Below, one piece after another: positions 45,782-56,700 of a stretch of 64,000 bases of DNA. Source of the stretch: Pectobacterium araliae (GTDB lineage Bacteria > Pseudomonadota > Gammaproteobacteria > Enterobacterales > Enterobacteriaceae); the NCBI RefSeq assembly GCF_037076465.1, contig NZ_AP028908.1, positions 3,844,001 through 3,908,000 of the forward strand, given 5' to 3'. The translations under genes and the position numbers were made by a program. The notes beneath the pieces were generated by a model. It was not told where the DNA came from. It did not search any database and saw only the letters and a list, made by a program, of their open reading frames with translations. Position 1 is the first letter of the stretch; each line of letters starts with the position of its first letter.

Positions 45782-47106
45782 ACACCCCGCCTTCCGTTCT
45801 GGGCGCGCCAGTTTTCGCCCGTTTTCTTGATGTAGAGCGTCAGGCTCGCGCAGCAAAAAATAGTGAGGAGCTTGCCTATTGCATCGTTAACGACAGTCAA
45901 CCGCTGTTTGGTTTTCGCCACGCGGCGTTGATGATCCATGGTCGGATACGTGCGGTAACTGGCGTGACCCAACCCTCTCCCCATGCGCCTTTTGTCGCTT
46001 TTATCGAACGAGCCTGCACCCAGTTACTGGCGGAGCCAGACAAGAAATATCACCAGTGCACCATCATTGAGGCCTCACAGCTTGATGAGCAGAGCCACAG
46101 TGACTGGCAGGCGCTGTCGGCACCGGAAGCACTATGGGCACCGCTAAAGGATCGACAGGGAAACCTCTTCGGCGGCATCTGGTATGCTCGCGAACAACCT
46201 TGGCAATCTGCCGATCGTGTGCTGGCCGAGCAGCTTACCGACACATTCAGCCACGCCTGGTTGGCGCTGGAGCCCAAGACCGGCACCTGGCGACATCGCC
46301 GACCACTCTGGAAGATCGCCATACCGGTGCTGTTGCTGCTTGCTAGCCTGTTCATTCCGGTGCGCCAATCCGTGTTGGCACCCGCCGAAGTCATCCCTCA
46401 TCAAGGACGTGTGGTGGCCGCACCGCTAGATGGCGTTGTCCAGACGTTTGCCGTATTACCCAACCAGAGCGTGCGCACGGGTGATGTGCTGGTACGCTTT
46501 GACGCCACCAGTCTAAAAGCACAAGCTGACGTGGCAGAGCGGGCGCTGAACGTCGCGGAGGCAGAACACCGCACCAGTTCGCAACGCGCCTTCCAGGATG
46601 CCGATTCCAAGGCAAGGCTCGATTTTCTCGCCGCGCAGGTGGCGCAGAAGCGTGCCGAACGTGATTACGCCAATGCACTACTAAATCGAGCCGAGATCCG
46701 CGCCGATCGCGATGGTATTGCCGTATTCGCCGATGCCGAACGTTGGAATGGCAAGCCGGTGCGTACTGGCGAGCGATTGATGGAGCTGGCAGATCCGGCA
46801 CTCGCGGCGTTGCGCATCGAGCTGGACGTGGGTGACGCCATTCAGCTTGGTGCTAAAGCACCGATCACCCTCTTTCTTGATAGCGATCCACTCACCCCAC
46901 ACGCCGCGCTGCTGGAACGTATCGCTTATGAATCTGAACTGACACCCGCGGGTAATCTGGCCTATCGATTGGACGGGCGCTTCAGCGACGCCCCTCCTCG
47001 TATCGGTCTGCGCGGCACCGCCAAAATCTCTGGTGACTACGTGCCGCTGGCTGTCTATCTGTTTCGCCGCCCGCTGGCGGTAATCCGTCAGACCATCGGG
47101 ATATGA
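45778..47106 (+). CDS. Inner membrane HlyD-like adaptor with N-terminal GAF-like region
   Basis: A 442-residue protein. Residues 1-165 look like a cytosolic GAF-like sensor domain (CIVNDSQPLFGFRHAALMIH, then LWAPLKDRQGNLFGGIWYA). A single membrane helix follows (IAIPVLLLLASLFIPV, about residues 181-200). The periplasmic part has a biotinyl-lipoyl segment (VVAAPLDGVVQTFAVLPNQS), a short coiled coil and a second half-motif (NRAEIRADRDGIAVF). Overlapping start and stop codons on both sides place it in one operon. The N-terminal sensor is unusual for an adaptor. Confidence 0.83.
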   Translation: MNTPPSVLGAPVFARFLDVERQARAAKNSEELAYCIVNDSQPLFGFRHAALMIHGRIRAVTGVTQPSPHAPFVAFIERACTQLLAEPDKKYHQCTIIEASQLDEQSHSDWQALSAPEALWAPLKDRQGNLFGGIWYAREQPWQSADRVLAEQLTDTFSHAWLALEPKTGTWRHRRPLWKIAIPVLLLLASLFIPVRQSVLAPAEVIPHQGRVVAAPLDGVVQTFAVLPNQSVRTGDVLVRFDATSLKAQADVAERALNVAEAEHRTSSQRAFQDADSKARLDFLAAQVAQKRAERDYANALLNRAEIRADRDGIAVFADAERWNGKPVRTGERLMELADPALAALRIELDVGDAIQLGAKAPITLFLDSDPLTPHAALLERIAYESELTPAGNLAYRLDGRFSDAPPRIGLRGTAKISGDYVPLAVYLFRRPLAVIRQTIGI

Positions 47107-49208
47107 GTTCGTTGCTGCCCGCCCTGCGCGCCGACATTCAGTTGGCGGAATCTGCCACCGGGCTAAACGGCGCGCCACAGTGGATACTGTCCGATCCCGT
47201 GACCGGACGCTATTTCAACCTGACGCCCGCCGCCATCCGAATGTTGCGCCACTGGGCGCTATGCCATCCGCAGCAGGTACTGGCAGCGGCTAATAGCGAA
47301 CCCGGATTACCGCTACGGCCGAAGGATCTGGAACAATTGGTGCAATTTTTACGTCAGCACGATCTGGTCGCGGCGAGCGATCCCGATCAGCGCCAGCGCT
47401 ATATAGGCAAAGCCAACGCCATGCGCACCAGCCTGTGGAAAACCGTGCTGCACCAGTATCTGTTTTTTCGCATTTCGCTGTTTCGACCCGATCCCCTTCT
47501 CAACCTCTGTTGGCCCTGGCTACAGCGCTACGGCGGGCCGTTTCTCCGCTACCTGTTTCCTCTGTTAGTGCTGCTGGGTGCGTTTCTGGTCAGCCGCGAC
47601 TGGGTACGTTATTCCCATTCGTTTCCACACCTGTTCAGCCTGACCGGCATGGCGCTGTTTGGCTTGACGCTGATTTTCGCCAAGTTTTTCCATGAACTGG
47701 GGCATGCTTTTATGGCTAAGCGTGCGGGCTGTCGCGTGCAGAGCATGGGGGTGGCCTTTATCGTGCTGTTCCCGTTGTTTTACACCGACGTGACCGATGC
47801 CTGGAGGCTCAAGGATCACAAGGCACGGCTGCTGATCGGTGCAGGCGGTATTCTGGCCGAGCTGGTTCTGGCTGGGATCGCGCTGCTGGTGTGGGCGCTG
47901 CTGCCTGACGGCCCGGCGCGCACCGCGGCCTTTATGCTCTCTAGCGCAACCTGGCTCACCACGCTGGCAGTAAACCTGAATCCGTTGATGCGTTTCGATG
48001 GCTATTTTTTGCTGAGCGACTACTGGCGCGTCGAGAACTTGCAGGAACGGGCGTATGCACTATGCCGCTGGCACCTGCGCGAAAGTCTGTTTGGTTACGG
48101 CCACCCGCCGCCAGAAATCTGGTCACCTGCAATGCAACGTAAGCTGCTTTTCTGGGGATACGCCTCCTGGATATGGCGTTTTTTCCTGTTCTTCGGTATT
48201 GCACTGGTGGTGTATCATTTTTTTATCAAGGTAATCGGTATTGGCTTGATGCTTATTGAGATCGCTTGGTTTATTGCACTTCCTATCGTGAAAGAAATTT
48301 ACATTTGGTGGTCTATGCGCAATGCCATCCGTCCTTCAACCTTACTGCGATCCGCCCTGCTGTGCCTGATCATGTTACTGGTACTGTTTTTCCCCTGGCG
48401 AGGCAGCGTGCAAGTGCCCGCCGTGCTGGAAGCCGAAAACGTGAGCACGCTCTATGCGGCGATTCCCGCTCAGGTGAAAACACTGCATGTTAGCGACGGT
48501 CAGTTGGTAAAAGCGGGTGATACGTTGTTGGAATTGACTTCGAGCGATCTCGATTATCGGCTAGACATTGAACGTCAGCGGATTACCCTGCTGCAACAGC
48601 AGCGCCAACGCGGCGCGGCGCGTCAGGAAACCGCAAGTGAAACTCAGGTGATCGACCGTCAACTGGCGGAATCGCTGGCACGTTACCGGGGATTGGCAGC
48701 CCAGCGCCAGCGCTTGTCGATTGTGGCACCGCAGGACGGCACGGTACGCGATACCGCGCGCGACATGACTGCCGGACGCTGGCTCACCGCCGATATGCCA
48801 GTGCTACGCGTTGTAGAACCCACACGCGGCAAAGTACTGGGCTATCTGCCCGAAGATAATCTGGCGCGCGTCAAAGAGGGCATGCGTGGCGTGTTTATCG
48901 CCGATGATCCCGCCTATCCGCGTTTAGCGGTGCAACTGCATGCCATCGCCCCCACTGGCAGTGCCTATTTGCAACAAGAGATGCTAGCGTCCGATCGCCA
49001 CGGGCCTATCGCCGTACGCCGCGATAACGATCGTAATCCTCAGCCAGTGCAAGCGCAATACAGCGTGCGCTTTACCCTGGAACAGGATATTGCCTTGCCG
49101 TCTCAGCCGCTACGCGGCAGCGTCATTTTACAAGGTGAGAAAGAATCGTTATTAAGTACCGTGTGGCGTCGTATCGCGGCATTAGGCATCAGAGAAAGCG
49201 GTTTCTAG
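47103..49208 (+). CDS. M50-type membrane metalloprotease with HlyD-like C-terminus
   Basis: A 701-residue multi-pass inner membrane protein. The zinc motif HELGH lies at residues 197-201 and a second ligand motif, NPLMRFDG, has Asp299, so the site looks complete. An N-terminal region of about 120 residues precedes the helices. After residue 430 a single helix leads to a periplasmic lipoyl/HlyD-like part (LYAAIPAQVKTLHVSDGQLV, then RQRLSIVAPQDGTVRD). Related proteins are annotated as putative peptide zinc metalloproteases beside large exported repeat proteins. It starts inside the previous gene's stop (ATGA). Confidence 0.86.
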   Translation: MSSLLPALRADIQLAESATGLNGAPQWILSDPVTGRYFNLTPAAIRMLRHWALCHPQQVLAAANSEPGLPLRPKDLEQLVQFLRQHDLVAASDPDQRQRYIGKANAMRTSLWKTVLHQYLFFRISLFRPDPLLNLCWPWLQRYGGPFLRYLFPLLVLLGAFLVSRDWVRYSHSFPHLFSLTGMALFGLTLIFAKFFHELGHAFMAKRAGCRVQSMGVAFIVLFPLFYTDVTDAWRLKDHKARLLIGAGGILAELVLAGIALLVWALLPDGPARTAAFMLSSATWLTTLAVNLNPLMRFDGYFLLSDYWRVENLQERAYALCRWHLRESLFGYGHPPPEIWSPAMQRKLLFWGYASWIWRFFLFFGIALVVYHFFIKVIGIGLMLIEIAWFIALPIVKEIYIWWSMRNAIRPSTLLRSALLCLIMLLVLFFPWRGSVQVPAVLEAENVSTLYAAIPAQVKTLHVSDGQLVKAGDTLLELTSSDLDYRLDIERQRITLLQQQRQRGAARQETASETQVIDRQLAESLARYRGLAAQRQRLSIVAPQDGTVRDTARDMTAGRWLTADMPVLRVVEPTRGKVLGYLPEDNLARVKEGMRGVFIADDPAYPRLAVQLHAIAPTGSAYLQQEMLASDRHGPIAVRRDNDRNPQPVQAQYSVRFTLEQDIALPSQPLRGSVILQGEKESLLSTVWRRIAALGIRESGF

Positions 49209-49580
49209 CCACTAGTACACTTGCTAATAGGCAGACTATATTCTGCAATTCCTGCGCAAGCGGGAATCGTCTTCAGTATTAACGCATCCCGCCTATGAGA
49301 GATCTTCCGCCGCCGTGGAAGATGACAGAGTCATGTTGGAATATAGCCAGTGTCATACAGGCCATCATTGTGAGTTGGCGAGATAGGCCGCTTTGCATCC
49401 TCTTTCTTCAGAATATTGAAATTAATTATCCCGCACAGCTAACAAAATTGGTGGCCTTAGCTATGTTTCATAAATAACTAAAATTTATACAAAAAAATCA
49501 TATTAAATAATAAGTCAGATAATTAATTGACCGAGATGGTATTCCCACAACAGACAGTAAATCTATCAAGGAGAGTCGTT
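49209..49580. other. Intergenic gap before the collar-domain gene
   Basis: The last 120 bases are AT-rich and could hold a promoter for the cargo genes. I see no gene or strong hairpin. A 60-codon frame at 49295 has no start signal. Confidence 0.5.
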
Positions 49581-50381
49581 ATGAAACTTAGCAAAGCGTT
49601 ATTTGCCAAAACGGCCCTAGCATCGACGTTGGCGGTTGTCCTACTGCACACAGAAAATGCTTCAGCTTGCGCCGCCGAACCTTTAATCGGCTCGGTCTGT
49701 TTTATGGCCACCAATTATTGTCCGCAGGGATTTATACCCGCGAAAGGGCAAGTCGTACAAATCAATGCTTACCAGGCACTCTATGCGCTGGTCAGTAACA
49801 CCTATGGGGGTTCAGCGGCATCAGGCACCTTTGGTCTTCCCGATTTGCGTGGCAGAGGCGCCATCGGCACCGACCAGGGGACTGGTCTGAGCAATATAGC
49901 CCTCGGTCAAATGTTGGGGGCCGAAACCGCTACCCTCAGCATCGCGAATCTGGCCGCACACAGTCACACCGTTACCCAGACTCAACCCCCGGCAGATAAC
50001 GTGTTCATCCCTGCCGTGCCGGGCACTTTAAACGTAACAGCCAGCCTGCCACTTGCCACCACCGCGCCCGCCAGTGGCGGTGCCGCGCCAGTTAGCGGAC
50101 TTAACTACCTCACAGCCATCGCCGGCACGGTGCCCGCCGGTGCTGGCACAGCGAATGTGACCTTCAAAGGTCCCTATACGCAAACCAAACCCAGCGCCGG
50201 TGCCACCCTGCCCGCTGACGTGGTGACGACAGGAAATTCCACCATCCCAGCATTCTCGTTTAAGGTGCCGACTGTCACGGTCGGAACTACGGGTTCAAGC
50301 ACCCCCGTCGCGGTACGCGACCCGGCGTTAGGGCTGACAGCCTGCATCGCAACGCAAGGTATCTACCCACAGCATCCCTAA
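49581..50381 (+). CDS. Exported phage tail-collar domain protein
   Basis: A 266-residue protein starting at ATG 49581 after AAGGAGAG. A signal peptide (LASTLAVVLLHTENASA, cleavage near residue 28) precedes a phage tail collar domain of the microcystin-dependent-protein type (GSVCFMATNYCPQGFIPAKG, then GTFGLPDLRGRGAIG and NLAAHSHTV). The C-terminal half is Pro/Thr/Ala-rich and low complexity. The upstream frame to 49527 is not used. It is the only collar gene here and no phage genes surround it, so it is probably cargo or a surface partner of the giant protein. Confidence 0.85.
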   Translation: MKLSKALFAKTALASTLAVVLLHTENASACAAEPLIGSVCFMATNYCPQGFIPAKGQVVQINAYQALYALVSNTYGGSAASGTFGLPDLRGRGAIGTDQGTGLSNIALGQMLGAETATLSIANLAAHSHTVTQTQPPADNVFIPAVPGTLNVTASLPLATTAPASGGAAPVSGLNYLTAIAGTVPAGAGTANVTFKGPYTQTKPSAGATLPADVVTTGNSTIPAFSFKVPTVTVGTTGSSTPVAVRDPALGLTACIATQGIYPQHP

Positions 50382-50707
50382 TCAGGCACTTACGGAGTAA
50401 GTCGGTACTGATTACCGTATTTCCGACGATCGGTACCGATTATTTATCGCAGGAAAAAAATCGTCCAAAACCGAATTTTCAGGAAAAATCTCAAAAATCA
50501 ATTAAATTATTATTTAATGGTTGCAATATTAATATTTTCAATATTCGAATTTTAACTTAAGTTTACAGACAGACAACAGAAGAATCATGTCGCAATAGTT
50601 TCATTACACTTTCGCCACATGAGGTTTTCCGTCTCCCAGCAATGTTAATCCCGCTGTTTTTCACACAAGCAGCCATGCAACAAATATGATTATCGGGAGT
50701 AAAGCCT
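50382..50707. other. AT-rich intergenic region before the giant gene
   Basis: Probably the promoter region of the DUF4347 gene. It contains a perfect 12-bp palindrome, ATCGGTACCGAT (50429-50440), and a long AT-rich tract at 50490-50560. No gene is seen. Confidence 0.5.
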
Positions 50708-53700
50708 ATGCTTCGGCGCCTTTTTGCAACGTTACGCACACCTCGCCACCACACAACTGCGGCTGACGCGGCTTCATCAACACCACTCGGGTTCGCTCTG
50801 GAGGCACGCATGATGTTTGACGGAGCGGTAGCCGCCACCGCCACGCAGGCCGATGCGGCACAGAACACCAGTGAGGCGATGCAGGCAGCCAACAGCGCGG
50901 CACACGCGACGGATGACTCGCAGACCCATAACAACGATCAAACACAAAATGGGCAAGACGATCACGGCGTTACACCGGATGATGCCACCAGCAATATTGC
51001 CGTCGCCGGTGAAGCACCACGCAAAGAAGTAGTGTTTATCGATACCTCGCTCACCGATTATCAAACGCTGGTGAACAATGTGCCGAGCAGTATTGAGGTT
51101 GAACTATTTGATGGTAGTAAGGATGGCCTCAGCCAACTGGCACAGTGGGCGCAGGACCACAATGGTTATGACGCGATCCACATTCTGAGCCACGGTGCAG
51201 AAGGGGAAATTCAGCTAGGTAGCCTGAAACTGGATAGCGATACCGCTAACACCCGTGCCGCCGATCTCGCCACCTTGGGTGCCGCGCTAACTGACTCAGG
51301 CGATCTAATGATTTACGGCTGCGACGTGGCACAGGATTCCGGGCAAAGTTTTGTCACGCTGCTTGCACAGTTGACAGGAGCCGATGTCGCCGCCTCCAGC
51401 GATTCCACCGGAGCAAGCGCCCTCGGAGGAGACTGGGATCTGGAAAGCCACAGTGGCTCGATAGAAACCGGTGCGTTACAGATGGACAGCTATCGGCACA
51501 CACTGGATGTTAGCGGCACCACAGCAGATTTTGTGATTAACGGTGTTTCCTATTCCACTGGCACGGTCGGTTCTGGTGTGGAACTGTTTCTTGATGGCGG
51601 GCTCGATGTCGACAGTTCCAACTGGTACGCCGATATCGATCCCACCACTTCCACCATCACCATGACCATGCGTAACGGCATCTACGCCAGCGACGGACTG
51701 ACCTCGTTTGATTTTACCTTCTCCGGCAGCACGCTACTTGCCATTACCTCGGTCACCAAAGACAATGCGGCCACCACCAGTGCGGCAGATTTCTCTGCCA
51801 CGGTCAACGGCAACGATAAAACCATCACCTTCCATATCAACACCAATGAAACCGGTGGTGACGGCGTGCTGGTGTGGCACTTTACCTCCACCAATACCGG
51901 CGGCAGTACCGATACGGCACCTAGCGTGGTCGCCATCGGAGCCAACCCGACCTACACCGAAAACGGTGCGGCTGTCGGCCTGTTTACTGGTGTCAGCGTC
52001 GACACCCATGACACCGGACAGACCTTCGCCAGTGCAGTTTTTACGGTCAGCAACGTGGCAGGCAACACGGAATATCTGACCCTTCACGGCATCAATGTGG
52101 CACTGAGCAATGGTAACAGCGTCTCGCTCGGCAGTGGCTATGGCTCCGCCAGCGTTAGCCTGAGCGGCGGGATTGCTACGGTCAGCATCACGGGTGCAAC
52201 GCTGAGTAACAGCGACATGGGCAGCCTGTTGTCCGGCATGACGTATAGCAATAGCAGCGACAACCCCGGCAATGCCACACGCACAGTGACGCTGACGCAA
52301 CTGACCGATTCCGGCACCAGTAACAATACCGTTGCGCCGAATATCAGCAGCGCCATCACCGTGGTGCCGGTGAACGATGCACCGACCGATATTACACTCT
52401 CTGCCACCACCTTTGCGCAATCGCTCGGCAGCAATGGCACTGTCGCCACCCTGACAACGACCGATGTGGATTCCAGCGTCTTTACCTACAGTCTGGTGAG
52501 TGGCAGCGGCAGTACCGATAACGCGCTGTTCACCATTAGCGGCAACACCCTAAAAGCAGTCAACGCCACTGGCATGGCGGCGGGCACCTACTCGGTGCGC
52601 CTGCAAGTGTCTGACGGTGCCGCTACCTATGACAAAGTGGTGTCATTGGTGGTGGTGGATGATATCGCCCCCACGTTTGACCAGTCACCCAGCGTCTCCA
52701 ACGCCACCGTGGGCGGTTTTAACCTAAGCGGCAGCCTCACTGAAACTGGCAATGTGTATTATGTGGTGGTGGCTGACGGTGCCAGTGCTCCAACCGCGAC
52801 GCAAGTGATCGCCGGGCAAACCGCCACAGGCAGCAGCGCCACTGCCTCCGGCAGCCAGGTGCTGGGTTCTTCGCCATTCAACTTTAGCTTTACCTTGACC
52901 GGCCTTGCCGCCAGCACTGCGTATGATGTGTATGTGGTGGCTAGGGACAGTGCAGGTAATAATACGGTCAGTGTAGTTAAGGTTGATGCCACAACGACCA
53001 GCGCGGGCACAGCGCCGACACTCAGCGCCACCGGCAACAATCCGGTATTTATCGGCGGTATGGCGGGTTCGATTGATCTGTTCAGCGGCGTCAGCGCCAA
53101 TACCAACGACAGCAGCCAGACCTTTAGTTCGCTAACGTTGACGGTTTCCAATGCCACCGACAGCGGCGAATTTATCAACGTTGGCGGCAATAACATCAAC
53201 CTGAGCGCCAACAATTCCGGCACCCTGACCGGTATCGGTAACTATAGCGTGACACGCTCCGGTAATACCGTCACGCTGCAATTGAGCGGCATGAGCGCCA
53301 GTAACAGTGAGATGGCCGGGGTAGTAGATGGCTTGCGCTATGGTAATACCAGCGCCAGCGCCACTGCGGCTACGCGTGCTGTCACCCTGAGTGCTGTCAG
53401 CGATAGTGGCAGCAGTAACAACAGCACAGCACTCAACCTGACCTCAACGGTGAACGTGCTTGCCAGCAACAGCGCATTGTATGTGACCGCCGGGGATGAT
53501 ACTGGCGACAATGCAACTTTCGGCAGTTCGGTGCAAGAGGATGCCAATGACGGCGGCGGGCTCAGCCTGCGTGAAGCCCTGTATTGGGCGAATAACACAG
53601 CGGGTATTGACCGTATTGTGTTCCAAACCGACGTGACGCTGGCCAATTCCCTTCTGTCGCCGACCGACAGCGTGCTGATTGACGGTCAGAGTTTCACCCT

Positions 53701-56700
53701 GAACGGGGGCGGCTATTCCGGTTTCCAAATCGTTACCGGGTCGATCACCCTGGCCATCCAAAACCTGACACTGACCAATTTTACCACCGATAACAGCACC
53801 GACACCGGCGGTGTGCTGGGGCTCAGCTACAGTGCCAGCGATGTCAACTTCCGACTGTACAACGTGGATATTTCGGGCAACCGTGACACCACGTTCGGCA
53901 ATGGCGTCTTCGACCTGTACAACATTGCGCCCGGCAGCTACAACTTTGATTTCGACCGAGTGAATATTCACGACAACCTGATGGTTGGCAATTTGAATGA
54001 AGGGGTGATCAGACTGTTTGTGTCCAGAACCCAGCAAACGGTGTTCTTGTCGATCACCAATTCCGCCATCACCAACAATACCGGTATCAACTCGGCGGGC
54101 AGCACCTTCGGTGTCAGCGGGTTGTGGTTAACCGGGAACCAGGGTAACCCCACCGCTACCCACATCAGCCTGATCAACACCACCATTACCGGTCAGAACA
54201 ACGGCATCGTCTTCGAATTCATCAACAATGCCCTCAGTTGGGTCGCCAGCGTGCGCAATTCCATCATTACCGGCACCAGCCAGGATATTGTAGCCTACAC
54301 CCCAACGGGACAACCCGCCGGCGGCAGCTACACCTTGTACGGCGGCAACAACATCCTGAGTGGCAGCGTGAATCAGGTGTCGTCAACCGATCCGCGACTG
54401 GCCGCCACGGCCAGCAATGCGATTAATCAAGGCAACCGTTTCTATGTTACGGGTGAGACAGATGTGCGCGGCTTGGATAGGGTACGGCAAGGCGCCGTTG
54501 ATATTGGCGCTTATGAATCGCAGTTTGCTGCGGGTACCGCCCCGCAGGTCGATTTGAATGGCAGCACCACAGGCAATAATTACTCCACGACGGTACCCGC
54601 CGCCTCCGCCGCTACGGGTATTTCTGTGACGGATGCCTTAGCAACCCTGAGTCAAACCGACGGGGATGCCCGCCTCTGGACGCTGACGCTCAATTTGGCA
54701 GGAACGACAGACGGTAGCAGTGAGTCCTTATCCCTTTCACGGCAGGCATTGCTCGCAGCCCATGCTGCCGGCATCAACGTAACCGGTAATGGTAGCCAGA
54801 CGCTGACGCTGACAGGCGGTGCGACGCAGGAAGCCTTCCAGATCGCGCTACGTGCCATTGTGTATGCCAACGTAGCCGCTACGCCAACGGCAGGAAATCG
54901 GACCGTATCGGTAACGGCCAATGATGATGCCAGTAGCGCCGCAACCTCTACCTTGACATTGACTGCGAGTAACAACGCGTCTCCGGTAGTGTCCGGCACG
55001 ATTGCCGCGCAGAGCATCGCGCAAGGCGGCAGTCTGAGTGTCACCGTACCCGCAGGCACCTTTACCGATCCCGATGTGGGCGATACGCTGACCCTGAGCG
55101 CCACCCTTGCCAACGGTTCTCCGCTGCCAAGTTGGTTGACCTTTAACGCAGCTACCGGCACGTTCTCCGGCACACCGGCCAACGGGGATGTGGGCAACCT
55201 GACCATCAAGGTCACCGCCACCGATGGCAGCAACGCCTCGGTCAGCACCACCTTTGGCCTGACCGTTACCAACGTTAACGATGCCCCGGTGGTCTCCGGT
55301 ACCATCCCGGCGCAGAGCATTGCGCAGGGCGGTAGTCTGAGTGTCACCGTACCCGCAGGCACCTTTACCGATCCCGATGTGGGCGATACGCTGACCCTGA
55401 GCGCCACCCTTGCCAACGGTTCTCCGCTGCCAAGTTGGTTGACCTTTAACGCAGCTACCGGCACGTTCTCCGGCACACCGGCCAACGGGGATGTGGGCAA
55501 CCTGACCATCAAGGTCACCGCCACCGATGGCAGCAACGCCTCGGTCAGCACCACCTTTGGCCTGACCGTTACCAACGTTAACGATGCCCCGGTGGTCTCC
55601 GGTACCATCCCGGCGCAGAGCATTGCGCAGGGCGGTAGTCTGAATGTCACCATCCCGGCAGGTACCTTTACCGATCCCGATGGCGATACCCTGACGCTCA
55701 GTGCCACGCTGGCGGATGGCACGGCACTACCCAGTTGGCTGTCGTTTAACCCTGCCACCGGTACTTTCTCTGGCACACCTGCCAACGGGGATGTCGGCAA
55801 CCTGACCATCAAGGTCACCGCCACCGACGGCAGCAACGCCTCGGTCAGCACCACCTTTGGCCTGACCGTCACCAATGTGAATGAAGCCCCGGTGGTCTCC
55901 GGCACGATTGCCGCACAGAACATCGCGCAAGGCGGCAGTCTGAATATCACCATCCCAGCAGGCACCTTTACCGATCCGGATGGCGATACGCTGACGCTGA
56001 GCGCCACGCTGGCGGACGGCACCGCACTGCCCGCCTGGCTGTCGTTTAACCCGGCTACCGGCACCTTCTCCGGCACACCGGCCAATGGGGATGTGGGCAG
56101 CCTGACCATCAAGGTCACCGCCACCGATGGCAGCAGCGCCTCGGTCAGCACCACCTTTAGTTTGACGGTCACCACCGTTAATGAAGCCCCGGTGGTCTCC
56201 GGCACGATTGCCGCACAGAGCATCGCGCAAGGCGGTAGTCTGAATGTCACCGTACCCACCGGTACCTTTACCGATCCGGATGGCGATACCCTGACGCTCA
56301 GCGCCACGCTGGCGGACGGCACCGCGCTGCCAGCGTGGCTGACCTTTAACCCTGTCACCGGTACTTTCTCTGGCACACCGGGCAATGGGGATGTGGGCAA
56401 TCTTTCCATCAAGGTCACGGCCAGCGATGGCAATGCTACCGTCAGTACCAGCTTTAGCCTGACCGTTACCACCGCGAACGATGCGCCGGTGGTCTCCGGC
56501 ACGATTGCCGCACAGAGCATCGCGCAAGGCGGCAGTCTGAATATCACCATCCCAGCAGGCACCTTTACCGATCCGGATGGCGATACGCTGACGCTGAGCG
56601 CCACGCTGGCGGACGGCACCGCACTGCCCGCCTGGCTGTCGTTTAACCCGGCTACCGGCACCTTCTCCGGCACACCGGCCAATGGGGATGTGGGCAGCCT

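Noticed and set aside
50429..50440. Palindrome ATCGGTACCGAT as a regulator operator
   Set aside because: Perfect but short, and it matches no operator family I can name; kept only as a note in the intergenic entry.
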